From the NCBI GenBank assembly GCA_031283825.1, contig JAITAZ010000202.1:1-6939 (forward strand): DNA of 6,939 nt. The letters run 5' to 3'. The DNA is from Planctomycetaceae bacterium (GTDB lineage: Bacteria > Planctomycetota > Planctomycetia > Pirellulales > Thermoguttaceae). Both the position numbers and the translations under genes were made by a program. The notes below the pieces were generated by a model. That model saw only the letters and a program-made list of their open reading frames with translations, was not told the origin of the DNA and did no database searches. Below are positions 1-6,494 of this stretch, piece by piece; positions within the stretch are counted from its first letter, which is position 1, and every line of letters starts with the position of its first letter.

Positions 1-3000
1 ACAACCCAGGTGAAGTTACCGCCGTTTACGACGAACAAACAAAAATATTACATGTTCGCGGTTGGCTCGACAGCTCTACTCCGTCAACAAACGCAAGCTA
101 CGGCGCAGTCGCACATGCAATTGAATCAACCGGAATTTTCACGATGAATTTTCAACTGTCAAATCCGCTCGGCTCACTCGATGGGACGTCAATTCCGCTG
201 AGTCTGCAAGTCCCTAGCGGCTTGTCCACCGGAACTTGGAACGGAATGACCGCCGACGCATCCAGCAACAACGGTTACATTTACACCGGAAGAATCGCCG
301 GAAATATCGGAACAGATCATCAGACTTTGGCAATTACAGTCGCAGAGGACGCGCCGGTCAACGATATTATCGCCGCATTTAACGATCCGCAAAATAAATC
401 AATAGCGGCGAATTTTGTCGTGTCAACTTACGGCGACGGCAGCGGCACAATTTTTGATTCTACACTTGACGCGAATGTTGACGTTAAAGTTTATACCAGC
501 GTGTTGACCGGCGGAAATAACGGTTGGGAAACTGCCGTAACAGCGGCGGAATTAGCGGCGTTTATAAATTGCGACCCAACTCTCGGCGCGATGTTTGAAG
601 CGGCGTTGCCGTATGGTCAAACCGGCAGCGGGAAAGTTACGTTGTTTGACGAAGCAGCATATTACGGCAATCCAATCGATGAAACGGCGTTGCAATTTCT
701 AGGTCCAAAAAATTCGCCGGACATTATTTTTGTATCAGACGGCGCGAATTGCGAACTAGGAATTTCATTTGAACCATCGACTACTATCGACTACGACGAG
801 CGTCCTGTTGCGAGTCTTCTTGCGCAAAATCCGAATGCCGCGTTTACAGTGCGAGCCAATAACGCCGGCGACGAGTTCGACAACATGGCAGTACGAATGA
901 TTCGACTCGACGACAACTACGGAATCAATTCGAATTATGCACGTTATATTTCCGGTCAGTCAAACGCGATGGCATATTGCAGTATCAACGACGACGCAAC
1001 TTCGGGAACTGTAAATGAAACCGGCAAATTTATTGTTTACGGAGTGAGAGGCGGAGAAGAGTTAAACAACGTTTCGATTGTCGCTCAACTTGACGTAAAT
1101 CAAACCGAGCGAGTCAAAGCGTATTACGACGACGTGCGGAAAAAGTTAGTTATATCTGTCAACAGCGCGGAGGCGGATGTCGCGAACGGCGGAATCATGT
1201 TGTCAGAGGCAATCGACGCAATAAACGCAACGGGAATTTTCAAAGCAGAGTATGATTTCAGCTTGAATAGAAAGAGTGTAACCGATCCAGCCGGTCCCGG
1301 AATTGCAACGTTTGGGAATATTTTCACGAGCAGCAAGACGGTCGAAATCGGCAACACGGGAGAGACCGGAGGCAAAAATGGAGTTCTAGAAATTTATCTT
1401 GCCGACGACGTAAGTGGTCAAGCGGCGGTTGACGCAATCAACTCAGAATCGGAATTAAAAGCGAAATTTTTCGCCGACGTCTTAGGTAATAACGTTGACG
1501 CAGGAAAAGGAAATATTGATTTTCGTAACGATAATATTCGTAAAGTTACAGGATCGAATGGAAAAACAGTGAATCAAGTCAATATGGTAACTGTTCAACT
1601 TGGCGAACCTTACGACGATCTCGGATATCTGGTCGTTCATCTTGCAACCGACGCTTACGGTAATTCGATAACAACTGCGCGAGACTTGGTCGATTTTATG
1701 AATTCCCTAACCGCCGAACAAACGCGCGGAATAAGCGTAAGTTTGGTCAAGACTCCGGGCATGGACAATCTAAATCGGACGTGGACTTACGACGAATGCG
1801 ACAACCTAATCGTAACGCAAGAATGCGCCGACGACTGGGGCAAAGGAATTCTTCAGCCGACTGTAGAAGTTGACGAATGCGATAATGTAATTTATCATCC
1901 GATTCAGTTTTATTCTTATGGCGAGTTTCTTGTCGCGGGTTATCCGTTGGGCAATGTTGTTGCGGTCAATGGAGTGAATGCGTCGTTTAGAATTTTGTCA
2001 AACAAGTCTGGCGGAGAGTTGGAAGGCGTCGGATTTAAATATGTAAAGTTGGTTGATCAAACCGAGTCGATGTGGGCGGAATACGACGATGTTAATAAAG
2101 AAATAATCGTTTATATTCGAGACGACGCGACGGCAAATGAGATCGCGTACGCAATTGAAACAAGTAAAGAAACGAAAGATTTATTTCGCGTTGAACAGAT
2201 CGGCGACGGCACTGGCAAAGTAGATTTAAGCGACGATTACTTGGTTTTGCGAGACGGAATTTACGATGCCGGCTATCGCGGCGGCGCGAAAATGTTAGGC
2301 GCGACCGATAACGATCCGCACAGATTAGTTTTCGAGTCGGTTGAAGAAGGTTCGAGTCAAAAAGTCTCGGTGAAGGTGTTGGTCGGCAAGTTCGAGTTGC
2401 AAGATATAAACGGAGAAATTGCAAATTACGCAGTAGGAACAGACACAATAGCAACGGCAAATGGAAGCAAAATGAGAAGCGACGGCAGAAAAATTTCAAT
2501 TGATAGTTCGTCGCTTAAATTTGAAACTACGTTAGGCAAAAATGTATGGGCAGGCGACACGATAAGTTTTACGATAACCGGCGGCGGCGCGTTATTTCAA
2601 GTTGGACCTGACGTCGTTACGAGTAATCAAATTCGAATTGGAATACAGAGCGTAACGACCGCTAATCTTGGCGGAATTTCAGGATATTTATATCAATTGA
2701 GAAGCGGCAACAATGCAGATTTATTTACAAACAACAAATTAGCGGACAAAATTGTCGAAGATGCAATTTCATCTGTATCGATGTTGCGAGGTCGATTAGG
2801 CGCGATTCAAAGAAGCTCGCTTGAGCCGATTATTACGTCGTTGCAAGATAACTTGACTCAAATCACCGCCGCCGAATCGCAAATTTCAAATGCAGATTTT
2901 GCTGAAGAGAGTTCGCGTTTAACTCGCGCGCAAATTCTCGTCCAAGCAGGAACGAGAACGTTGAGTATTGCGAATCAATTACCGCAATACGCCGCTTCGT

Positions 3001-3014
3001 TATTAGGCGGATAA
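1..3014 (+). CDS. Giant flagellin, 5'-truncated by the window edge
   Basis: Structural protein of the flagellar filament, exported through the flagellar type III apparatus. The frame is open from base 3 with no stop, so the ATG at 144 is internal: the residues before it (NPGEVTAVYDEQTKILHVRG) are in frame and resemble modules further on. The true start, and the conserved N-terminal D0/D1 domain, lie upstream. 1003 residues are visible, so the whole protein is probably over 1100, against roughly 270-500 for typical flagellins. Positions 2769-3011 encode the flagellin C-terminal domain (LRGRLGAIQ, ISNADFAEESSRLTRAQILVQAG, ANQLPQYAASLL). The preceding GGGALFQVGPDVV and GISGYLYQLRSG stretch resembles planctomycetal flagellins. 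The central region is a series of about seven diverged ~50-residue modules (acidic YDD-type turn, beta strand, short helix, F-x-V/A, then often GDGTGKVDL), probably surface-exposed D2/D3-like domains related to flagellin hook-IN motifs. Six cysteines are present, which is unusual for a filament protein. Identity is firm from the C-terminus; module function is unknown. Confidence 0.93.
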   Translation, partial: NPGEVTAVYDEQTKILHVRGWLDSSTPSTNASYGAVAHAIESTGIFTMNFQLSNPLGSLDGTSIPLSLQVPSGLSTGTWNGMTADASSNNGYIYTGRIAGNIGTDHQTLAITVAEDAPVNDIIAAFNDPQNKSIAANFVVSTYGDGSGTIFDSTLDANVDVKVYTSVLTGGNNGWETAVTAAELAAFINCDPTLGAMFEAALPYGQTGSGKVTLFDEAAYYGNPIDETALQFLGPKNSPDIIFVSDGANCELGISFEPSTTIDYDERPVASLLAQNPNAAFTVRANNAGDEFDNMAVRMIRLDDNYGINSNYARYISGQSNAMAYCSINDDATSGTVNETGKFIVYGVRGGEELNNVSIVAQLDVNQTERVKAYYDDVRKKLVISVNSAEADVANGGIMLSEAIDAINATGIFKAEYDFSLNRKSVTDPAGPGIATFGNIFTSSKTVEIGNTGETGGKNGVLEIYLADDVSGQAAVDAINSESELKAKFFADVLGNNVDAGKGNIDFRNDNIRKVTGSNGKTVNQVNMVTVQLGEPYDDLGYLVVHLATDAYGNSITTARDLVDFMNSLTAEQTRGISVSLVKTPGMDNLNRTWTYDECDNLIVTQECADDWGKGILQPTVEVDECDNVIYHPIQFYSYGEFLVAGYPLGNVVAVNGVNASFRILSNKSGGELEGVGFKYVKLVDQTESMWAEYDDVNKEIIVYIRDDATANEIAYAIETSKETKDLFRVEQIGDGTGKVDLSDDYLVLRDGIYDAGYRGGAKMLGATDNDPHRLVFESVEEGSSQKVSVKVLVGKFELQDINGEIANYAVGTDTIATANGSKMRSDGRKISIDSSSLKFETTLGKNVWAGDTISFTITGGGALFQVGPDVVTSNQIRIGIQSVTTANLGGISGYLYQLRSGNNADLFTNNKLADKIVEDAISSVSMLRGRLGAIQRSSLEPIITSLQDNLTQITAAESQISNADFAEESSRLTRAQILVQAGTRTLSIANQLPQYAASLLGG

Positions 3015-3051
3015 AAAATTTTTGTAATTATTCAGCGGAAATTTTTTTAAG

Positions 3052-3078
3052 AGACATTAAAGACAAAAAAGACATTAA
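3052..3078. repeat. 9-bp tandem repeat, 3 copies (AGACATTAA type)
   Basis: Three consecutive 9-mers lie just after the flagellin stop: AGACATTAA, AGACAAAAA, AGACATTAA. The first and third are identical. No function is evident. Confidence 0.6.
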
Positions 3079-3108
3079 AAACGTCGTCATTTAAAATCGG
3101 AAATTAAA

Positions 3109-3139
3109 GACTCAAAAAAATATCATTCTTGAGTTTTTT
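3109..3139 (+). terminator. Probable rho-independent terminator of the flagellin gene
   Basis: ACTCAA (3110-3115) pairs with TTGAGT (3129-3134) across a 13-nt loop and is followed directly by a T run (3134-3139). The stem is short and AT-rich, so termination may be weak. Its place about 95 bp after the flagellin stop and before proC makes it the best candidate for separating the two transcripts. Confidence 0.45.
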
Positions 3140-3162
3140 CAATCAGTAGTTTTTTCAATCAG
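3132..3162. repeat. 15-bp direct repeat with 16-bp period
   Basis: AGTTTTTTCAATCAG occurs at 3132-3146 and again, identically, at 3148-3162 with one base between. The first copy overlaps the 3' arm and T run of the putative terminator, so the tail of that terminator has been duplicated. Confidence 0.65.
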
Positions 3163-3239
3163 ATTAAAATCAAGACGTCCCTCATGTCCCCTTAAAAAAC
3201 GCGCGGCTTAATTATTTATTTAATTGTTAGAAAACCATA

Positions 3240-3270
3240 ATTCCGAATTCTGTATTCTGAATTCCGAATT
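3240..3270. repeat. 7-bp tandem repeat, about 4.4 copies (ATTCYGA)
   Basis: The consecutive heptamers are ATTCCGA, ATTCTGT, ATTCTGA and ATTCCGA, followed by ATT. Read at a longer period, AATTCCGAATT repeats at 3239-3249 and 3260-3270. The array ends 10 bp before the proC ribosome binding site, so it lies in the proC leader or promoter region. Confidence 0.65.
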
Positions 3271-3279
3271 ACAAAACGT

Positions 3280-3283
3280 GGAG
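3280..3283 (+). promoter_or_regulatory. Shine-Dalgarno site of proC
   Basis: GGAG lies seven bases (all T except none other) upstream of the ATG at 3291. This is good spacing, and it supports that start codon over any internal one. Confidence 0.75.
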
Positions 3284-3290
3284 TTTTTTT

Positions 3291-4106
3291 ATGCAAAAGA
3301 AAATAGGATTTATTGGCACTGGTCAAATGGCGACGTCTCTTGCGTCTGGATTTTTGAAGACGCAAACGGTCAGACCGGAGCAACTTTTTGGTTATGATTT
3401 GCTCTCGGAAGCGTCGAATCGATTTGCAAAGATAACGGGCGGTCAAGCGGTGGCGTCGATAGCGGAGCTTGTTCAATTATCGGAGGTAGTCGTGTTATCG
3501 GTGAAGCCTCAGCAGATGCACGAGGTATTGCATTCGTTAGCGGCGATTCGTGCGCATGGATCGAATCGTCTTTGGATTTCGATTGCGCCGGGAATACCGA
3601 TTACGGCATATTTGAAAGAATTAGGAACGACGGCGAGATTAGTTAGAGTGATGCCGAATACGCCGTGTAATGTTGGCGAGGGCGTTTGTGGTTATTGCGT
3701 TTCGGAGGGCGCGACCGAAGACGACGCCGCGCTTGCGCAGAATTTATTATCGACGGTTGGTTTAGCGATAAGATTTCCGGAGCGTCAACTTGATGCGGTG
3801 GTGGGGTTATCGGGCAGTGGTCCGGCGTATGTTTACATGATGATTGAGGCGATGGCGGATGGCGGAGTGAAGATGGGATTATCTCGAGAATTATCATTAA
3901 AATTAGCGGCGCAGACTGTATTAGGCTCGGCGAAGATGGTAATTCAAACCGGCGAGCATCCGGCGATTTTAAAAGACAGAGTATGCAGTCCGCGCGGCAC
4001 GACGATTTCGGGCGTAGCCTCGTTGGAGAAATCAAGTTTCAGATCCGCCGTAATAGGCGCAGTAGAATCCGCAACGTTAAGGTCAAAAGAATTAGCCAAC
4101 GAATAA
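3291..4106 (+). CDS. proC: Pyrroline-5-carboxylate reductase
   Basis: Cytosolic enzyme reducing 1-pyrroline-5-carboxylate to L-proline with NAD(P)H, the last step of proline synthesis. At 271 residues it has the usual length. The N-terminal Rossmann fold starts at once with GFIGTGQMA (residues 6-14, GxGxxA at 9-14). Then come VKP (71-73), SIAPG (97-101) and RVMPNTP (119-125), typical of the cofactor domain. The C-terminal helical dimerisation and substrate domain shows GLSGSGPAYVY (172-182), DGGVKMGL (190-197) and HPAILKDRVCSPRGTTISG (223-241), the family signature. Arg235 stands where the signature normally has a small residue (SPGGTT in most members). The start is fixed by a GGAG site and by the nucleotide-binding motif beginning at residue 6. 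It is a single-gene unit as far as the window shows, co-directional with the flagellin but separated by a probable terminator, and convergent with the downstream phosphoesterase. No strong terminator follows directly; the hairpins at 4244-4392 could serve. Confidence 0.97.
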   Translation: MQKKIGFIGTGQMATSLASGFLKTQTVRPEQLFGYDLLSEASNRFAKITGGQAVASIAELVQLSEVVVLSVKPQQMHEVLHSLAAIRAHGSNRLWISIAPGIPITAYLKELGTTARLVRVMPNTPCNVGEGVCGYCVSEGATEDDAALAQNLLSTVGLAIRFPERQLDAVVGLSGSGPAYVYMMIEAMADGGVKMGLSRELSLKLAAQTVLGSAKMVIQTGEHPAILKDRVCSPRGTTISGVASLEKSSFRSAVIGAVESATLRSKELANE

Positions 4107-4168
4107 ATAATAGTTACGAATATATAAACGCCCGATCAATAGGTAATCTCTAAAAATTCATTTTTAAC

Positions 4169-4195
4169 CACAGAGGACACAGAGAACACAGAGAA
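4169..4195. repeat. 9-bp tandem repeat, 3 copies (CACAGAGRA)
   Basis: The consecutive units are CACAGAGGA, CACAGAGAA and CACAGAGAA, just inside the left terminal repeat of the element. ACCACAGAGGACACAGAG-type strings are, from general knowledge, common in intergenic regions of several bacterial groups. Confidence 0.65.
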
Positions 4196-4243
4196 AATTT
4201 TAATTTGAATCAAAACATCAACCTTGTCCCGTAAGGAACAACT

Positions 4244-4392
4244 CCAAAATAGCGATGGGTAAAATCGCAACGCGATTTCACCCGTCGAAAATAAATTCGT
4301 AATGCGATTTTATCCGTCGTAAATAAATTCGTAATGCGATTTTTTTTCGATGGGTGAAAATTCTAGTGAATTTTTACCCATCGCTATTTTGG
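4244..4392. repeat. Nested inverted repeats with 21-bp perfect outer arms
   Basis: The arm at 4244-4264 (starts CCAAAATAGCGATGGG) is perfectly complementary to 4372-4392. Each arm can instead fold locally. At 4254-4286, GATGGGTAAAATCGC pairs with GCGATTTCACCCGTC over a 3-nt loop, with one A-C mismatch and one G-T pair. At 4349-4382, GATGGGTGAAAATTC pairs with GAATTTTTACCCATC over a 4-nt loop with one G-T pair. A long-range cruciform and two local hairpins are thus mutually exclusive. No T run follows either hairpin on the expected strand, so it is not a classical terminator. Confidence 0.7.
4272..4343. repeat. 32-bp tandem repeat, about 2.3 copies
   Basis: A 23-bp core (begins AAATAAATTCGTAATGCG) is identical at 4289-4311 and 4321-4343, giving a period of 32 bp. 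The stretch from 4272 (GCGATTTCACCCGTCG) is a diverged earlier partial unit matching GCGATTTTATCCGTCG. There are no unique spacers, so it is not a CRISPR array. Confidence 0.65.
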
Positions 4393-4474
4393 GAAACCAC
4401 TACGCGGTTTTAATAAAAATTGAATTTTTAGAGATTCCCGTAACATGTTTTAAAAAATTCCTGATTTCTTTTTT

Positions 4475-5809
4475 TCACTTTTTATTTGTTTTGAATATTT
4501 CGCTTTGAATTGGTTTTGAGGAATTATTATAAGAATCTATCGCCGTAACTCTGGCTTGGAGCGATTTGTCGGGAGGTAAATTGTTGAAAGTTACGTTCAA
4601 TTCTTTGGGCGTTTCGCTATTCAAATAAAATTGAGAGAATTTACGGAACGACGCAATTGTTTTTTCGTTATCCAAAATTTCAATAAGATAACGATGAACA
4701 ATTTCGTTGTCGGTTGCTTGTGAGAACGTTATCGTACAGGAATTTGTCGTAATGTTGCTTGCGACCGGTTTGATTCCTTCGGCGAATGTCGGCGCGGGAA
4801 GTCCGTTACGATTTTTAGTGTAATGAAATTTACTTCCGTCGTGCGGAGCGTAAATTATCCATCGCGGTAGAATTTCTTCGTTGCGATAGGTATCCCATCG
4901 TTCAATTTCTATGTTTCCGTTTTCTAGTATGTTGACAATCAAGCCTTCTGTAACTTTGTTGCAATTTTCGGGGTGAATTCCGATATTGAGAATTTTCGAT
5001 TCGACTTCTCCGTAAGTTGTGCTGCCGGTGTTTACCGACGTGAATTTTTCTTGATAAATTGATCGCGGATCGCCAATCGGAAAATGCGAATGTCCAGAAA
5101 ATACGATTGCTTGTGGGTAACGATTTAAAGTTTCCGTGAAAATATCTGTTCCCCATCCTTCGTGTTTGTGCGAGCCGTAACATGTGTTTAACGGCGGGAC
5201 ATGCGTAAATACAAAAATAGGTTTGTTGGGATATTTTTTTGCGGCGATAGCAAGATTATCTTCCAAGAATTTTTTCACTTCGTTGTTGTACGGACTTGGA
5301 TTACTTCCGCCTTCGCTCAATGTAATAAACGGATAACCTTTTATTTCGACAAATTGATGAAGCGGTTTTTTGACTTTTTCTAGAAAATTCTTTTGAGCGT
5401 CTGTAGCGGCGAAGCCTAAAATATTTTTTACTTCGTCAGCACCCGACGCGCTACGCGGAAATTTATCATGGTTGAATCCCATCATAAAATACACGGCGGT
5501 ATTTTCAGGAATCAAATTTTTATCGTTGAATACGTTGAGTAGTTGATCGTATTCGTTGAGTTTTCCGTAATTAGTTAAATCTCCAACAACAAAAATCGCG
5601 TCTGTTTGAGGTTTTTGACTCATTAGATTTTTCAGCGCTTTTGGAACTTTAACTTTCGCCCCTTCTCCGGTATTATTTTCAAAGTGGGTATCAGAAATAA
5701 CCGTAAAACGCGGCAATTTCAAATTCTGCCCAAACAACATTATTTCTCCCGTCAACATCGACGGAATGAACAAAATCGTAAATAAAATAATTGTGATTTG
5801 TTTTTTCAT
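4475..5809 (-). CDS. Secreted calcineurin-like metallophosphoesterase with C-terminal Fn3-like domain
   Basis: Predicted exported binuclear-metal phosphoesterase of 444 residues; substrate unknown. A signal peptide (MKKQ, hydrophobic ITIILFTILFIPSMLTG, residues 5-21) precedes the catalytic domain. Metallophosphoesterase motifs occur in order: SDTHF (39-43, ligands Asp40 and His42), GDLTN (76-80, Asp77), GFNHD (111-115, Asn113 and catalytic His114), FTHVP (201-205, His203) and SGHSH (238-242, His240 and His242). All metal ligands are therefore intact. GFNHD replaces the common GNHD, with Phe in the place of the glycine before Asn. Residues about 338-441 (PAPTFAEGIKPVASN onward, ending VTAIDSYNNSSKP) look like a fibronectin-III-type beta domain, perhaps for substrate or surface binding. 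An in-frame stop lies directly before the ATG, so the start cannot extend upstream. No clear Shine-Dalgarno site is visible; TATACT, read on the minus strand at 5821-5826, could be a -10 box with a very short leader. The gene is convergent with proC, and its upstream side carries a MITE-like element beginning 36 bp away. Confidence 0.93.
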   Translation of the reverse strand: MKKQITIILFTILFIPSMLTGEIMLFGQNLKLPRFTVISDTHFENNTGEGAKVKVPKALKNLMSQKPQTDAIFVVGDLTNYGKLNEYDQLLNVFNDKNLIPENTAVYFMMGFNHDKFPRSASGADEVKNILGFAATDAQKNFLEKVKKPLHQFVEIKGYPFITLSEGGSNPSPYNNEVKKFLEDNLAIAAKKYPNKPIFVFTHVPPLNTCYGSHKHEGWGTDIFTETLNRYPQAIVFSGHSHFPIGDPRSIYQEKFTSVNTGSTTYGEVESKILNIGIHPENCNKVTEGLIVNILENGNIEIERWDTYRNEEILPRWIIYAPHDGSKFHYTKNRNGLPAPTFAEGIKPVASNITTNSCTITFSQATDNEIVHRYLIEILDNEKTIASFRKFSQFYLNSETPKELNVTFNNLPPDKSLQARVTAIDSYNNSSKPIQSEIFKTNKK

Positions 5810-5835
5810 GTTAAATTTTAAGTATAGATTAAATT

Positions 5836-5844
5836 GTTGTAATT
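5836..5844 (+). repeat. Left copy of putative 9-bp target-site duplication
   Basis: GTTGTAATT directly abuts the CATGTTACGCA end of the element at 5845 and recurs at 6051-6059 just after its other end. Confidence 0.5.
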
Positions 5845-6050
5845 CATGTTACGCACTTGTTGCCCCCGATCAGGTAGGCGACCTTTCGCCGAAAGGTCGC
5901 GTCGGCGTTAGCCGACGGTAAATCTGAATTGATTTTAATTATTGTCGAATCCTTTTTATCGTTGCCTTCGGCAACGCAACCTTTCGGCGAAAGGTTGCGA
6001 ACCTATGGTCGCCTACCTGATCTTGACGGACAAATACTGCGTAACATGAG
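5845..6050. mobile_element. MITE-like multi-hairpin element with terminal inverted repeats
   Basis: The ends are CATGTTACGCA (5845-5855) and TGCGTAACATG (6038-6048), followed by AG. Inside lies a second perfect 16-bp inverted repeat, GATCAGGTAGGCGACC (5868-5883) against 6007-6022. The core carries four compact hairpins: 5878-5900 (arm GCGACCTTTCG, 11 bp each side of one C), 5900-5917 (CGTCGGC, GTTA loop), 5960-5976 (CGTTGCC, TTC loop) and 5975-5999 (arm CGCAACCTTTCG). The first and last hairpins are variants of each other. The first hairpin shares its left arm with the long inverted repeat, so alternative folds exist. A 9-bp direct repeat flanks the unit, consistent with insertion. No transposase is encoded, so movement would need one supplied in trans. 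Confidence 0.65.
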
Positions 6051-6059
6051 GTTGTAATT
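6051..6059 (+). repeat. Right copy of putative 9-bp target-site duplication
   Basis: GTTGTAATT is identical to 5836-5844 and lies two bases (AG) beyond the CATG end of the element. Confidence 0.5.
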
Positions 6060-6240
6060 GTTCAGTAACAATTTTATACGTATTTTTTTTTTTGTAAATG
6101 TGCAAGTAGAAAATTTGTTTTGTCTTTGGAGTTTCCAATCGCCGATTTTAAAGCAATTTGTCCCCAATGTCAAAGTTCCCCCAAAAGTCCCATCAAAAAA
6201 AGTAACCGTTCACGTTCAAAAGAAAGAAAAAAATCTTACG

Positions 6241-6283
6241 CCCTTTCAGGGATTAGGAAATTTTTCTTGTGAACGATTACAAA
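6241..6283 (+). repeat. Diverged repeat, copy 1 (CCCTTTCAGGG hairpin plus GTGAA..TTAC motif)
   Basis: CCCT-TTC-AGGG (6241-6251) is followed by TTAGGAAATTTTTCT and GTGAACGATTACAAA. The same order of blocks recurs at 6598-6645 with substitutions and a small insertion. Confidence 0.5.
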
Positions 6284-6381
6284 TTTGTTATTGGCAAATC
6301 ATCATTTGTATTTTTCACCTGATATTACATAATGACGAATTTAAAAAACCGTGAATGGTTACGAAAAATTAAAACGTGAAA

Positions 6382-6476
6382 CAATTGTAGAGACGCAATG
6401 CCTTGCGTCTCATTGTTCGATCAAAAGATCACCGATAGAGACGCAAAGCATTGCGTCTCTACATTGGGTTTAGCAA
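6382..6476. repeat. Two-hairpin GAGACGC intergenic repeat, copy 1
   Basis: Two hairpins lie back to back: 6390-6411 (GAGACGCAA, TGCC loop, TTGCGTCTC) and 6436-6461 (TAGAGACGCAA, AGCA loop, TTGCGTCTCTA). The two hairpin halves are inverted copies of each other, so the unit also has terminal inverted repeats of about 28 bp (CAATTGTAGAGACGCAATGC against the complement of 6438-6466). Between them sits GATCAAAAGATC. Copy 2 at 6809-6915 shares a 35-bp left and a 42-bp right block exactly. Repeats with GTAGAGACGC ends are, from general knowledge, seen in intergenic regions of cyanobacteria and other bacteria. Confidence 0.8.
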
Positions 6477-6494
6477 TTCAAAACGGTAACCGTT

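Larger units (their letters stand above)
4142..4439. mobile_element. MITE-like element with 19-bp terminal inverted repeats between convergent genes
   Basis: Position 4142-4160 (GGTAATCTCTAAAAATTCA) is the reverse complement of 4421-4439 apart from one base; the inner 16 bp (4145-4160 and 4421-4436) are perfect. The 298-bp body has no credible reading frame. It holds a 9-bp tandem repeat, a 21-bp internal inverted repeat and a 32-bp tandem repeat, annotated separately. No target-site duplication is obvious, so mobility is not proven. It fills most of the gap between proC and the phosphoesterase gene and could act as a transcription barrier between them. Confidence 0.55.

Noticed and set aside
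2092..2499. 135-codon frame on the minus strand, and similar frames at 189-392 and 1124-1375
   Set aside because: They lie antisense within the well-supported flagellin gene and are arginine- or leucine-rich shadows without motifs.
3643..4035. 130-codon minus-strand frame over proC, and the 3216-3476 frame
   Set aside because: Antisense shadows of proC and its leader, with no recognisable domain.
4272..4343. Possible CRISPR array from a 32-bp period
   Set aside because: The units are contiguous tandem copies without unique spacers, and no cas gene is present.
4902..5383. Small frames at 4902-5183 (minus) and 5201-5383 (plus)
   Set aside because: Both lie inside the phosphoesterase gene in other frames and have no independent support.
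5821..5826. TATACT as a -10 box for the minus-strand phosphoesterase gene
   Set aside because: No convincing -35 hexamer at the right spacing, and such hexamers are frequent by chance in AT-rich DNA; mentioned only within the gene entry.
6058..6354. Open frame of 98 codons on the plus strand beginning with TTG
   Set aside because: It starts inside the putative target-site duplication, lacks a ribosome binding site, runs through the repeat hairpin at 6241 and has low-complexity, non-protein-like composition.
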